A stretch of DNA of 60,040 nucleotides from Candidatus Coprovivens excrementavium (lineage in GTDB: Bacteria > Bacillota_I > Bacilli_A > RF39 > UBA660), in NCBI GenBank assembly GCA_944363975.1, contig CALVVU010000007.1, forward strand, positions 1 to 60,040, written 5' to 3'. Shown here in pieces: positions 15,858 through 24,852 of this stretch. Both the position numbers and the translations under genes were made by a program. The notes below the pieces were generated by a model, which was not told where the DNA came from, ran no database searches, and worked only from the letters and a program-made list of their open reading frames with translations. How positions within the stretch are numbered: the first letter of the stretch is position 1; each line of letters opens with the position of its first letter.

Positions 15858-17483
15858 AACAACGGCAATAATCATTGGTTTACATTCGGTTTCATGGTAT
15901 AAGTATTTACCTAATTCTTCACGAATTTCATTTTTTATCTTATTATATTCAACATAGTTTTCAGTAATATTTCTTTCGATAATATTTAAAGATATTCTTT
16001 TTATTTCGTCAATCATTTCAGTTGAATCTTTAACATAAATAAAGCCTCTTGTTGTTACTTCAGGACCAACTAAAATAACTTTATCTCTTTTAGAGATAGT
16101 TGCACTAATTAACACAATACCATTTTCAGATAGCATTTCACGGTCCTTAATAACTAATTCACCAACATCTTCAGTACTATTACCATCAATTAAAATATCA
16201 TTTACTTTGATATGGTCAAAACATTCATGATTTAGTTCACCATTAACTATTTCAACAACATCTCCGTTTTGTTTTAGAATAATATTTTCAGAAGGCATAT
16301 TTAATTCAGTAGCGATATTAGCATTATTAACCATATATCGATATTCACCTTTAACAGGCATATAATATTTAGGTTTTAGTAAATCGATCATAATCATTAA
16401 ATCTTCTGATGAAGCATGATGAAGGATTGTTTTTTCTTTTGGAATAGTGATAATATCACAACCATGTGTTGCTAGTTCGTTTTGAACTTTAACTAGAGTT
16501 TTTTCACTACTATCATATTGAGGTTCAGCAAAGACGATTGTATCTGTTCCTTTTAATTTGATAAATTTATCATAACCGTTGATTATTTTACTAATAGATG
16601 CATATGGATTTTCTTTACTATCTTGTATTAATAGAATCGAATCTTTATCATCAATATTAGATAAGTCTCCTAAATCATTATCATTAAATTTTAAGTAGCC
16701 TTCTTTTTTAGCAAAGTTGATGATATTTTGTAAGTTTTTACCCATGATAACAATTTTACGATGAGTATTAGCAGCTGCATCAAATATTTCTTGAATAGTA
16801 TATATATGAGTTGGCAAAATAGCAAACAACATACGATTTTCATGGTGCTTTATAGTATCTTTAAAAAATGTTGTTAAGCGATGAGCTGGTGAAGTGTGCC
16901 CTATTCTTTCTGAAAAAACAGATTCACATAATAAAGCTAATACTCCCTGCTTTCCAACGTAGGCTATTTTACCTAAATCCATGGCATATTTATCTTTCAT
17001 TTTAGGATCGATAATAAAATCACCAGTATAAACAATTGCACCATCTTTAGTATTTAAAACATACATAACAGCATCTGGGGTTGAATGATTGACATTGATT
17101 GGGAAAATACTTACTGGACCAAAATTAATCTTTTTATGAGGAGTAATCTCACGAATACGTTTTTCATCTATACCATCATTAGTTAAAATAAATTTAGTAA
17201 ACTTAGTAGCAAAGATTTTAACTTTAGGAATTTCAGTTAATAAGTCTTCTGTCGCACCCATATTTTCATAATGACCATGAGTCAAGAAAACACCTTTAAT
17301 ACGGTTTTGATTTTTGATTAAATATTCAAAATCAGGAATAATATAGTCGATTCCGTACAAATTTTCATTGGCATATTTTAAGCCACAATCAAAAACAAAA
17401 ATATCATTATCAATTTCGACAACGTAACAATTTTTGCCCATTTCGTCTAGTCCACCCAGACTAAAAATTTTTATATTACACAT
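15846..17483 (-). CDS. rnjB: RNase J-family protein with a broken metal site (J2-like)
   Basis: A 545-residue protein with metallo-beta-lactamase, beta-CASP and C-terminal domains in the order and length of RNase J. The family metal motif HGHEDH reads HGHYEN (starting near residue 70), the HTSGHG motif near residue 355 reads HHASSE, and the late P(V/I)HGEYR is PVKGEYR. VNHSTPD and YTGDF are kept. Loss of so many ligands predicts little or no nuclease activity, as in RNase J2, which forms a complex with J1 in Bacillus (its motif also lacks the DH pair as I recall). J1 would have to be elsewhere in the genome. It has its own strong promoter. Confidence 0.85.
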   Translation of the reverse strand: MCNIKIFSLGGLDEMGKNCYVVEIDNDIFVFDCGLKYANENLYGIDYIIPDFEYLIKNQNRIKGVFLTHGHYENMGATEDLLTEIPKVKIFATKFTKFILTNDGIDEKRIREITPHKKINFGPVSIFPINVNHSTPDAVMYVLNTKDGAIVYTGDFIIDPKMKDKYAMDLGKIAYVGKQGVLALLCESVFSERIGHTSPAHRLTTFFKDTIKHHENRMLFAILPTHIYTIQEIFDAAANTHRKIVIMGKNLQNIINFAKKEGYLKFNDNDLGDLSNIDDKDSILLIQDSKENPYASISKIINGYDKFIKLKGTDTIVFAEPQYDSSEKTLVKVQNELATHGCDIITIPKEKTILHHASSEDLMIMIDLLKPKYYMPVKGEYRYMVNNANIATELNMPSENIILKQNGDVVEIVNGELNHECFDHIKVNDILIDGNSTEDVGELVIKDREMLSENGIVLISATISKRDKVILVGPEVTTRGFIYVKDSTEMIDEIKRISLNIIERNITENYVEYNKIKNEIREELGKYLYHETECKPMIIAVVQEV

Positions 17484-17539
17484 AAAAACATCTCTTTTCT
17501 ATAAATATTTTTTAATCTAAAAAGGCTTGTGTCTTTGTA

Positions 17540-17568
17540 ATTATAACAGAATTATCTGTTTTAAGCAA
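17540..17568 (-). promoter_or_regulatory. Promoter of the RNase J2-like gene
   Basis: Minus strand TTGCTT (17563-17568), 17 nt, TATAAT (17540-17545). The leader to the start codon is about 50 nt with AAAGAGAT near the start. Confidence 0.78.
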
Positions 17569-17597
17569 TAGAGTAAAAATAATCTTTAAAAAGAGGT

Positions 17598-18383
17598 TTA
17601 CTTTGATTCAGCTATTAATTCTGATAAAGGAACAATATTTAAGTTTTGATATTTTATTTGATTAATAAGCAAATTTAATTCTGATAAAGTTAAAGAATCT
17701 TTAATAAGTATTATTTCTCCACTTTTTATCTTATTTATAGTAGAACTTATATTAGAATGGGAAATAGTTAAAGATATTTTAAATAAGTATTTATCTTGAC
17801 ATAAATTGGATATTTTATTGTCTTTGACAAGACATAGATTCTTGTTAATTTTATTTTTATTAAGATAGTTTTCAATATTTTCGTAGGTCTTTGATAAATT
17901 AGAATTATTAATCATTTCATAATTCGGATTATATTCTTCATCAGTTATTAAAACGTTTACAAGATAATTATTTTGGTATAAGAAACGAGCTAGGTTATTA
18001 AAACTTTCAAAAATTAATGAAACACTATTTTTCATTTTATTACCACGAATTATTATTTTATCTTTATGTGATTCTAAACTTATTTGGGGTTTTATGGAAT
18101 TGAAGACTAATTTTGATTCATTATATGTTTTGCTTTCTTGCATATTATAAAATGATTCATCAAGGTTAATTTCTTGTCCATCTAAACCAGGTATAATGTA
18201 TAAATTATCGTAGATTGTACTATTTATAGGAGAAGTATTTTTAGATTCTTGCATACTTTTAATTGTCTGCATTAATGGATTCATATTCTTAACATATAAA
18301 GCAACTTTTTCAGTATAGTAAAAACTTAAACAACAAACACCGAATAAACCTAAGTATTGAAAAAATTTTTTGATATTAATCAC
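17598..18383 (-). CDS. Degenerate polysaccharide-deacetylase-like protein
   Basis: A 261-residue protein with an N-terminal membrane helix (about 8-25). From about residue 105 the strand order fits a NodB-type polysaccharide deacetylase barrel: a first strand NSVSLIFESFNN where VALTFDDGP is expected, a middle strand KISLTISHSN, and the closing GEIILIKDSLTLSELNLL followed by NLNIVPLSELI, matching the usual GsIILlHDg...fvtLsEL end. The metal-binding Asp, His-x-His and catalytic residues are not visible. I infer an inactive relative (YlxY/PdaB-like in outline); this rests on pattern, not alignment. Confidence 0.55.
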   Translation of the reverse strand: MINIKKFFQYLGLFGVCCLSFYYTEKVALYVKNMNPLMQTIKSMQESKNTSPINSTIYDNLYIIPGLDGQEINLDESFYNMQESKTYNESKLVFNSIKPQISLESHKDKIIIRGNKMKNSVSLIFESFNNLARFLYQNNYLVNVLITDEEYNPNYEMINNSNLSKTYENIENYLNKNKINKNLCLVKDNKISNLCQDKYLFKISLTISHSNISSTINKIKSGEIILIKDSLTLSELNLLINQIKYQNLNIVPLSELIAESK

Positions 18384-18458
18384 CCCTACTATTATATGTT
18401 TTACTTTATCTTATATCGATTTTTTTATATAATATTTTTAATTTAGGGGATGTTTTTT

Positions 18459-19442
18459 ATGGATATAGCAGAATTCTTAAATAGAAATATTATTGATATA
18501 TATGGAGAATATGTTAAGAAATGGGAAGGTGTTAGTGCAGAAGAATTTGATTCGTCTTTTATACTGGGAAATAATCAATGGATGAGTGATGATGAATATA
18601 TATCTTTGAATTATAAAGATATGTATAATGATATGGTTTTTGAAGAATTATATATATTTATATGTGATGAAGGAATTGAAAAAGATATTTCATTAGAAAG
18701 AATTGTTAGTTTCTTAGCTAGTAAAACTTATGTTTATAATTATGATAATAAAAAGTTAATATATTTTTTAGATAATTCTTCATTAGAGGAGATTATAAAT
18801 GCTTTTATTGATAATTATGATTTGGGAATGTTTCTGGTTAAAAGTTATTTTTGGGCTTTAGTAGATAAAAAGAGATATGATAAGAAGAGAAAAGAAATAA
18901 CAGATAGCAAAAGTGATGGAAGATTACTTATTTTAGAGAATAAAGCTTTAAATGATAAAGTAATAACTATTAGTAGTATTTTAAGAGATGTTATATGTAA
19001 TTTGTATAATTTTTATATTGCAAATGGTTGTGATAAAAAAACTGCTGCTAATAATACTTGGGAATATTTTATTAAAGATTTTGATCCCCTAGGTGAGTTA
19101 GATAAGATGGGTTATGATTTAAGAACTAAAAGAGTTTTACAATATTTGGCTTTGACTATAATATATAGTGATTTATATGAAGATATATGTAACGAAGCAA
19201 TAATAGATAATGAAGATATTAATAATAGAAAGATTAAGGTGTTTATTAGTATGAGTGTTCATCTTAATACGATTACTATACCTAGTGATGAAGAATTAAG
19301 AAATGATTTATTAGAGTATTTTATTTTGTTACATGATGAAAAAGAAAAAAGAAAAGTTAATAGAGAAAGAACTCATATTGAGAAAAGAATTCAGATATTA
19401 AAAAAAGTTAATCCAATCTATTTTTTAGATGAATTAACTTAG
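18459..19442 (+). CDS. Uncharacterised soluble helical protein
   Basis: A 327-residue acidic protein without signal peptide or membrane segment and with no motif I know. It is rich in Asp, Glu, Lys, Tyr and Ile and appears mostly helical (DISLERIVSFLASKTYVYN; LRDVICNLYNFYIANGCDKK). The ATG at 18459 follows AGGGGATG; an ATG nine bases earlier is too close to that site. It is a plus-strand gene between minus-strand genes, running convergently with the ssb gene, with no clear partner. No strong terminator was seen after it. Confidence 0.55.
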   Translation: MDIAEFLNRNIIDIYGEYVKKWEGVSAEEFDSSFILGNNQWMSDDEYISLNYKDMYNDMVFEELYIFICDEGIEKDISLERIVSFLASKTYVYNYDNKKLIYFLDNSSLEEIINAFIDNYDLGMFLVKSYFWALVDKKRYDKKRKEITDSKSDGRLLILENKALNDKVITISSILRDVICNLYNFYIANGCDKKTAANNTWEYFIKDFDPLGELDKMGYDLRTKRVLQYLALTIIYSDLYEDICNEAIIDNEDINNRKIKVFISMSVHLNTITIPSDEELRNDLLEYFILLHDEKEKRKVNRERTHIEKRIQILKKVNPIYFLDELT

Positions 19443-19465
19443 TGTGAGATATGATTGAGTTTAAT

Positions 19466-19810
19466 TTATTCTTCTTTTTCATCTGATGATGATTTTGAGG
19501 ATAAGAAAGTTACTTTTTCGGCGATTACTTCAGTAGAATATTTTTTCTTACCATCAGAATCTTCAAAACTAGTTACTTGAAGGCGACCTTTTATGCCGAT
19601 GATATCGCCTTTTTTACAATATTCACTAGTACTAGATGCAACAGCATTCCATAATGTGCACTTGATAAAGTCTGTTTCGTATAAGCCTTCACTATTCTTA
19701 AAAGAACGTTGAACGGCAAGAATCATAGTTGTTACTTTTTTACCGTTTTCTTTAGAAGTAACAATTAAATCATCTGTTAGACGACCAACTAGAACAACTT
19801 GATTTAGCAA
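19466..19810 (-). CDS. ssb: Single-stranded DNA-binding protein, short form
   Basis: A 114-residue protein consisting of one OB fold: LNQVVLVGRLTDDL at the start, then TDFIKCTLWNAVA and GDIIGIKGRLQV. It ends in SSKSSSDEKEE and lacks the long linker and the acidic DDDIPF-type tip through which replicative SSB recruits partners, like the 113-residue SsbB/YwpH of Bacillus. A second full-length SSB is probably elsewhere. I place the start at a TTG codon (19810) because AAAGGAGG lies 7 nt before it; the earlier TTG at 19828 would put the binding site inside the gene. Confidence 0.88.
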   Translation of the reverse strand: MLNQVVLVGRLTDDLIVTSKENGKKVTTMILAVQRSFKNSEGLYETDFIKCTLWNAVASSTSEYCKKGDIIGIKGRLQVTSFEDSDGKKKYSTEVIAEKVTFLSSKSSSDEKEE

Positions 19811-19834
19811 ATTAATTCCTCCTTTCAAGGAGTG

Positions 19835-19863
19835 ATAATAACAATAAAGGAAATGATTGACAA
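19835..19863 (-). promoter_or_regulatory. Promoter of ssb
   Basis: Minus strand TTGTCA (19858-19863), 17 nt, TATTAT (19835-19840), about 25 nt upstream of the chosen TTG start. Confidence 0.75.
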
Positions 19864-19943
19864 ATGAGGACTTTTTTCTTTTATATTTAGGAATGATATT
19901 ATATTTTTATTTTGAGTAGATGGTTTTGTTTTTTTAGACAATA

Positions 19944-19977
19944 AAAAGCCTTTAAACTTGGAGTTTAGAGGCTTTTT
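19944..19977 (-). terminator. Terminator after sufB
   Basis: A long inverted repeat, AAAAGCCT(T)TAAACT with its complement around a 3-nt loop, ends in TTTTT on the minus strand. It would also work in the other direction. Confidence 0.88.
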
Positions 19978-19995
19978 GAATTTTTTTAGATATTT

Positions 19996-21294
19996 TTAAT
20001 TTTCTTTTAGTAAACGATTTAGTTCAACAGCATATTCCATAGGAAGTTCTTTTTTAAAATCACTTATAAATCCCATTATTAAAAGTTCTTTAGCGGCATT
20101 TTCACTTAATCCTTTACTTGTTAAATAAAACATTTTTTCAGCAGATACTTTGGAAATAGTAGCTTCGTGTTCGAGAATACTACTACTATTGCTAAGAATA
20201 TTAGTTGGAAAAGTATCACTTTTAGAAATATCGTCTAGTAAAATAGTATCGCATTTTATACTAGCTTTACTATTAATAGCTTTTTTACTTATTTTAGTTA
20301 AACCACGATAATTACTAATACCACCATTTTCAGCTATTGATTTACTAACAATGTTACTCTTAGTATTAGGAGCTAAGTGAATCATTTTAGCACCAGCATC
20401 TAGTTGTTGACCAGCCTTGGCATAAGCAATGGAAATTGAATTTCCAGTTGCGCCTTCACCTGCTAAAATACATGATGGATATTTCATGGTAATTTTACTT
20501 CCTATATTACCATCAACCCATTCCATTAAACCGTTTTCTTCAACGATTGCTCTTTTAGTAACTAGATTGTAAACATCAGTTGACCAATTTTGGATAGTTG
20601 AGTAACGACAATGGGCATTTTTCTTGATAAAGATTTCAACTACACCGGCATGAAGAGATGTTACACTATATTCTTTAGCTGTGCACCCTTCGATATAACT
20701 TAAGTCTGCTCCTTCGTCAACAATAATAATTGTTCTTTCAAATTGACCAAGAGATTCAGTTTCAATACGAAAATAACTTTGTAAAGGGCGATCGACTTTA
20801 ACACCTTTAGGAATGTAGATAAAAGATCCACCACTCCAGACTGCACCATTTAGGGCAGTATATTTATTTTCAGCGTAATTAACTAAATGATTAAAATATT
20901 GTTTAAATAAATCTGGATATTTTTGAAGAGCTTCATCGGTTGAAGTAAAGATAATTCCTTGATTACTTAATGTTTGATTATGGTATACAACTTCACTTTC
21001 AAATTGATTAGTTACACCACCTAGATATTTTTTTTCAGCATCAATGACACCTAATTTATCAAAGCTATTACGAATACTACAATTAACTCTTTTCCAATCA
21101 TTAGTAATTTTTTCGGCATTTCCTTTATAATAAGTAAGGTTATCAAAATCAACTTCTAATTTAGGACCAAAAGTTGGATTAGATAGTTCTTTGAATTTAG
21201 CATATGATTTTAAACGAAATTCAAGCATCCAAGTTGGTTCGTTTTTCTTTTTTGATAAATCGATAATAAATTGTTCATTTAGTTCTTTTTTCAT
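19996..21294 (-). CDS. sufB: Fe-S cluster assembly scaffold protein SufB
   Basis: About 432 residues, matching the SufB right-handed beta-helix core: KNEPTWMLEFRLKSY near the N-terminus, SGGSFIYIPKGVKVDRPLQSYFRI, IEGCTAKEYSV, and ASIKCDTILLDD with the conserved cysteine of the SufB-SufD interface. SufB works with SufC and SufD to build Fe-S clusters, yet sufC, sufD, sufS and sufU are not in the window. The start is uncertain: several in-frame ATGs lie within 27 nt and no strong binding site precedes any of them; 21294 gives the best family match. A TATAAT at 21310-21315 sits just upstream, so the leader would be very short. Confidence 0.92.
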   Translation of the reverse strand: MKKELNEQFIIDLSKKKNEPTWMLEFRLKSYAKFKELSNPTFGPKLEVDFDNLTYYKGNAEKITNDWKRVNCSIRNSFDKLGVIDAEKKYLGGVTNQFESEVVYHNQTLSNQGIIFTSTDEALQKYPDLFKQYFNHLVNYAENKYTALNGAVWSGGSFIYIPKGVKVDRPLQSYFRIETESLGQFERTIIIVDEGADLSYIEGCTAKEYSVTSLHAGVVEIFIKKNAHCRYSTIQNWSTDVYNLVTKRAIVEENGLMEWVDGNIGSKITMKYPSCILAGEGATGNSISIAYAKAGQQLDAGAKMIHLAPNTKSNIVSKSIAENGGISNYRGLTKISKKAINSKASIKCDTILLDDISKSDTFPTNILSNSSSILEHEATISKVSAEKMFYLTSKGLSENAAKELLIMGFISDFKKELPMEYAVELNRLLKEN

Positions 21295-21309
21295 AAACAT
21301 CACGTTCAT

Positions 21310-21360
21310 ATTATATCGCATGAATAATTATTTGAAAATAGATAAATTCTTTGGTACTAT
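21310..21360. promoter_or_regulatory. Possible divergent promoters between sufB and the tail-anchored protein gene
   Basis: The same TTTGAAA at 21331-21337 can serve as the -35 region on both strands: on plus TTGAAA, 17 nt, TACTAT (21355-21360); on minus TTTCAA, 16 nt, TATAAT (21310-21315). Both imply short leaders. The matches are only moderate. Confidence 0.4.
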
Positions 21361-21376
21361 TATTATAGGTGATAAT

Positions 21377-22705
21377 ATGAATATATTAGAAGTTAATAGA
21401 GAGACATTAGCTAATTTATATGAACAATATCCAGAGAATTTTAAAGATTTAAGTTTAGATGGTAAAGACTTAGTATATAATGGTGAAAGAATAGATATAA
21501 GTAATTTTAATATTAATGATTTATTATCGGATGAAACGATGTTTTTATCTTCTTTAAGTGTTTTAAGTTCAGAAGATATTTTTAAGATAATTAGATTACA
21601 TGCTATTACAATAAATAGTACATTAAATAAAGATAAAGATAATAAATCAGAAAGTGAGAAAAAAATTGAAGTAATAAAGAAAGAAAATCCATTATTACAA
21701 AATATTAGTGTTGTAAAAAGAAGTAATGGAGTTGGTACTGATGAATATATCAACATTGTAGATGAAATGGGAATTGACCATTTATTTAGAAATGATCGTC
21801 AAGTTGATTTTCTTCAAGTATATGAAAGTTTAAAATTACGTAATGGTGGTAAAGAGATAACTCCACGCGATTTTATAGAAGAAATGAATCATAAATTATA
21901 TGATGTTAGTTTAAGTGATTCAAGAGATTTACTTGGTAATTCACAAACATCAGAAGACTTTGCTAATAAAATGAGAACAACTAGTAATCCTTATAATGAT
22001 GATAATAGAATTCGTGTATTAGGAAATGAAAGCGATGATATTGCAGTTATTGCTAATGATTCTAATCCTGAAGAACATCAAGTTGTAACTTATAGAGAAA
22101 ATGAATTTGGAGATATGGTAGTAGAAAATCATAAACAAAATGTTTCGGGAGATATGGTAGTTCAAGATGAACAAGAAGCTAAAGAAACTAACACCGAAGT
22201 TAGTGATAATAAAGATGAAACTCAAGTTTATGAAAATAAAGAGGATAAAATTGAAGCTGTTCTTATTTCTACTGAGGAATTTTATGCAATATTAAATGCC
22301 GGTAATGATTTAGATAATGAAACACGTAGAAACGTTGATTTGTATTACTCTTATTTAGGAGATTTAATATTGTATGAAGATTACTTATTACCGGAGTTAA
22401 AACAAATATTAAACCAATTTAAGCAATATGTCTTTAATTTAGAATATGGCGATAAGGAAATAACAATTAATAATTTACAACAAGAAGCTATTAATAAACA
22501 TATGGAAATGGAAGAGAAAAAATCTTTAAATACAGATGAACTTAGTTATGAGAAGAAAGAAGATAAAGTCAAGAAGTTATTGCTTACTAAACCTGATGAT
22601 ACTAGATATGAAAATGCTGGTAGTATAAGTACTTTACAAGTTATAGCTTTAGTTGTAGGAATTGCGATTATTTTAACTGCTGTTACTTTATATTTAATTA
22701 AATAA
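21377..22705 (+). CDS. Tail-anchored protein of unknown function
   Basis: A 442-residue, highly charged protein (Asp, Glu, Asn, Lys) with one C-terminal membrane helix (ALVVGIAIILTAVTLYLIK) that ends at the last residue, so the body should be cytoplasmic and the protein tail-anchored. A short internal repeat is seen as FGDMVVEN and SGDMVVQD (about residues 245-265), and the middle (240-300) looks disordered and acidic. I recognise no domain. The ATG at 21377 has AGGTGA just before it; the reading frame stays open 62 codons further upstream, into sufB on the other strand. It is transcribed divergently from sufB. Confidence 0.6.
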   Translation: MNILEVNRETLANLYEQYPENFKDLSLDGKDLVYNGERIDISNFNINDLLSDETMFLSSLSVLSSEDIFKIIRLHAITINSTLNKDKDNKSESEKKIEVIKKENPLLQNISVVKRSNGVGTDEYINIVDEMGIDHLFRNDRQVDFLQVYESLKLRNGGKEITPRDFIEEMNHKLYDVSLSDSRDLLGNSQTSEDFANKMRTTSNPYNDDNRIRVLGNESDDIAVIANDSNPEEHQVVTYRENEFGDMVVENHKQNVSGDMVVQDEQEAKETNTEVSDNKDETQVYENKEDKIEAVLISTEEFYAILNAGNDLDNETRRNVDLYYSYLGDLILYEDYLLPELKQILNQFKQYVFNLEYGDKEITINNLQQEAINKHMEMEEKKSLNTDELSYEKKEDKVKKLLLTKPDDTRYENAGSISTLQVIALVVGIAIILTAVTLYLIK

Positions 22706-22736
22706 AAAAAATTGTAATTTAAAATTACAATTTTTA
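22706..22736. terminator. Bidirectional terminator between convergent genes
   Basis: The stem AAATTGTAATTT/AAATTACAATTT with a short loop lies between the tail-anchored protein gene and pta and has A- and T-runs on both sides. Confidence 0.85.
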
Positions 22737-23732
22737 TTTTGTTGCTTGAACACAAGTTATAGCAACTACCCCTACTATATCTTCTGTTGAACAACCACGA
22801 GACAAATCATTAACTGGTTTTTTTATTCCTTGAGTAATAGGGCCATATGCTTCGGCTTTAGCTAGTCTTTGAACAAGTTTGTAACCGATGTTTCCTGCAT
22901 CTAAGTCAGGGAATATTAGAACATTGGCATGTCCTGCTACTTTAGAATCTGGAGCTTTTGATGCAGCGATACTTGGAACGATAGCAGCATCTAGTTGTAG
23001 TTCTCCATCAATTTCGTATTGAGGATATTTTTCATGAGCTATTTTAACAGCCTCAACTACTTTGTCAACGTCAGGATGAGAAGCACTTCCTTTAGTAGAA
23101 TGAGATAGTAAAGCTGTAATTGATTTTGTTTTAGTTAATAGTTCAAAAGATGCTGATGAACTAGCAGCAATAGCAGCTAGACGCTCTGGATTAGGATTTT
23201 GTTCAAGTCCAGCGTCACTAAAGATGAATGTTCCATTGTATCCGTATTCACAGTCTGGAACAACCATTAAGAAAAAAGCAGAAACTAATTCTGAATCAGG
23301 AGCAGTTTTGATAATTTGTAAAGCTGGTCTTAAAGTGTTAGCAGATGAATGGCAAGCTCCTGAAACTATGCCATCAGCTTTTTCATTTTTTACTAGCATA
23401 CAAGCGTAATACATATAGTCTCCAAGTAATGTTTCACGAGCTTTTTCTAAAGTCATACCTTTAGCTTTACGTAATTCATAGAAGTCATTAATTAATTTAT
23501 CAGTTTCTTCTGATGTAAAAGGATTAATTATTTCAATATTACTTAAATCAATATTTTCTTCAGTAGCTAACTTATTAATTTTGTCTTCTTCACCTATTAA
23601 AATTATATTAGCAATATTTTCTTTTTCACAAATACTTGCAGCTTTTAAGACTCTTTTATCCATTGTCTCAGGTAAGATAATAGTTTTTTTATTTTGACGA
23701 GCACGTTCTTTAATTGTTTCAATAAAATTCAT
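22734..23732 (-). CDS. pta: Phosphate acetyltransferase
   Basis: The 332-residue short-form Pta converts acetyl-CoA and phosphate to acetyl phosphate and CoA, giving ATP with acetate kinase. It carries the usual features: TIILPETMDKRVLKAA at the start, GIVSGACHSSANTLRPALQI, FIFSDAGLEQNPNPERLAAI and PDSKVAGHANVLIFPDLDAGN. No acetate kinase gene is adjacent. It suggests fermentative metabolism. GAAAGAAGG precedes the ATG. Confidence 0.96.
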   Translation of the reverse strand: MNFIETIKERARQNKKTIILPETMDKRVLKAASICEKENIANIILIGEEDKINKLATEENIDLSNIEIINPFTSEETDKLINDFYELRKAKGMTLEKARETLLGDYMYYACMLVKNEKADGIVSGACHSSANTLRPALQIIKTAPDSELVSAFFLMVVPDCEYGYNGTFIFSDAGLEQNPNPERLAAIAASSSASFELLTKTKSITALLSHSTKGSASHPDVDKVVEAVKIAHEKYPQYEIDGELQLDAAIVPSIAASKAPDSKVAGHANVLIFPDLDAGNIGYKLVQRLAKAEAYGPITQGIKKPVNDLSRGCSTEDIVGVVAITCVQATK

Positions 23733-23775
23733 TATATAACCTTCTTTCCTAAAATATTATATTATTTTTTGGATA

Positions 23776-23802
23776 TGAAAAAAAGTGTATTTTACACTTT
23801 TA
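23776..23802 (-). terminator. Terminator after the 248-residue unknown gene
   Basis: The 8-bp stem AAAGTGTA/TACACTTT with a 3-nt loop is followed by a T-run on the minus strand. Confidence 0.85.
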
Positions 23803-24546
23803 AGAATTATTTTTTAAATAATTATCATAAAATTCAACGATTGAACTATAAATAAAACTAACTATATTTTTACGATTATCTAAATTAGGTAGTAAGGTTG
23901 TATAATCTGATGGTGAATATTCTTTTATGGATGATGTCTTAAGATATTTATCTAATTTGGGATTATAAATTACAGGAATTACTTTATTTTCTTTAAATAT
24001 TTTAAAGACGTCTAATCTTTGATCTTTAACTGATACTGACTTAGTTAGAATAATAGAATATTTGGTTGGTTCTGTATATGGAGATATTTGTATATTAGAT
24101 GGTATTTCTAAATAAGTTTTTATATCTTCGTCAGTATTAAATAATTCAAAACAATATCTTTCTTCACAATCGCCGTCAATATTGGTAACTAGGCCAGAAA
24201 CTTTAATAACAGGACTTTCTGGTTCAAATGTATCACTTTGATTAGAAAGATATGTAGGAATAAAGTATCGAATTTCTGTTTCGCGAGTTGTTTCGTAATA
24301 GACATCGTTTTTAGTTATTCTGATAGATGTTTCTTCGTTTTCATATTCAACCATTGTTTCTTCGGGATTGACATTGATAATATAAGAACCTATTTCAACT
24401 TCATATTCTTTTTGTTTTATACATTCACGTAGTAAGGTAAAAAGAGTTTTTTGAAAACTTATTTTATCAATATTATTAATTTCAATATCGTTTGTATAAA
24501 GATATTTTCGTAGTTCTTTTTTTATTTTATCTATTTCTCTTGTCAT
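23800..24546 (-). CDS. Uncharacterised protein
   Basis: A 248-residue soluble protein with no motif I recognise. The N-terminal 50 residues are helical and basic, the middle is beta-rich (YEVEIGSYIINVNPEETMVE), and the C-terminal 60 residues are helical. Cys at NIDGDCEERYCFELF is a close pair. AGGTGA precedes the ATG. It lies between spoVS and pta and is terminated on its own downstream side. Confidence 0.5.
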   Translation of the reverse strand: MTREIDKIKKELRKYLYTNDIEINNIDKISFQKTLFTLLRECIKQKEYEVEIGSYIINVNPEETMVEYENEETSIRITKNDVYYETTRETEIRYFIPTYLSNQSDTFEPESPVIKVSGLVTNIDGDCEERYCFELFNTDEDIKTYLEIPSNIQISPYTEPTKYSIILTKSVSVKDQRLDVFKIFKENKVIPVIYNPKLDKYLKTSSIKEYSPSDYTTLLPNLDNRKNIVSFIYSSIVEFYDNYLKNNS

Positions 24547-24577
24547 TGTATCACCTATTTTAATTATAGCATAAAAA

Positions 24578-24608
24578 TTAAAAATTGAGGTTTATTTAGC
24601 CTCAATTA
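24578..24608 (-). terminator. Terminator after spoVS
   Basis: The 8-bp stem AATTGAGG/CCTCAATT with a 9-nt loop is followed by TTTTTAATTTTT on the minus strand. Confidence 0.85.
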
Positions 24609-24852
24609 TAAGTTTAATAGCAGTTTTTTCTTTGCCATCAATTTCGATATCTGTAAAAGCAGGAATACAAACGAGATTAATACCACTTGGGGAAATATAA
24701 CCACGTGCAATTGAAACGGCTTTAACAGCTTGATTAAGGGCTCCTGCTCCAACGGTTTGGATTTCGACACCACCCTTTTCTCTAAAGATATTGGCAATAG
24801 CTCCAGCTACTTTACTAGGATTAGATTTACTGGATACTTTCAATATTTCCAT
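24592..24852 (-). CDS. spoVS: Stage V sporulation protein S (SpoVS)
   Basis: The 86-residue protein matches the whole length of SpoVS: EILKVSSKSNPSKVAGAIAN, then GGVEIQTVGAGALNQAVKAV, then IARGYISPSGINLVCIPAF and an acidic, Lys-ending strand. It is a small Alba-like, probably nucleic-acid-binding protein; in Bacillus it affects septation and spore coat assembly. SpoVS is also found in non-sporulating bacteria, so by itself it does not prove sporulation. GAGGAAAT precedes the ATG. It has a terminator immediately downstream. Confidence 0.95.
   Translation of the reverse strand: MEILKVSSKSNPSKVAGAIANIFREKGGVEIQTVGAGALNQAVKAVSIARGYISPSGINLVCIPAFTDIEIDGKEKTAIKLIIEAK

Noticed and set aside
21328-21756. 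Minus-strand 142-codon frame opposite the tail-anchored protein gene
   Set aside because: It lies antisense to a gene with clear start signals and looks hydrophobic only because of codon bias.
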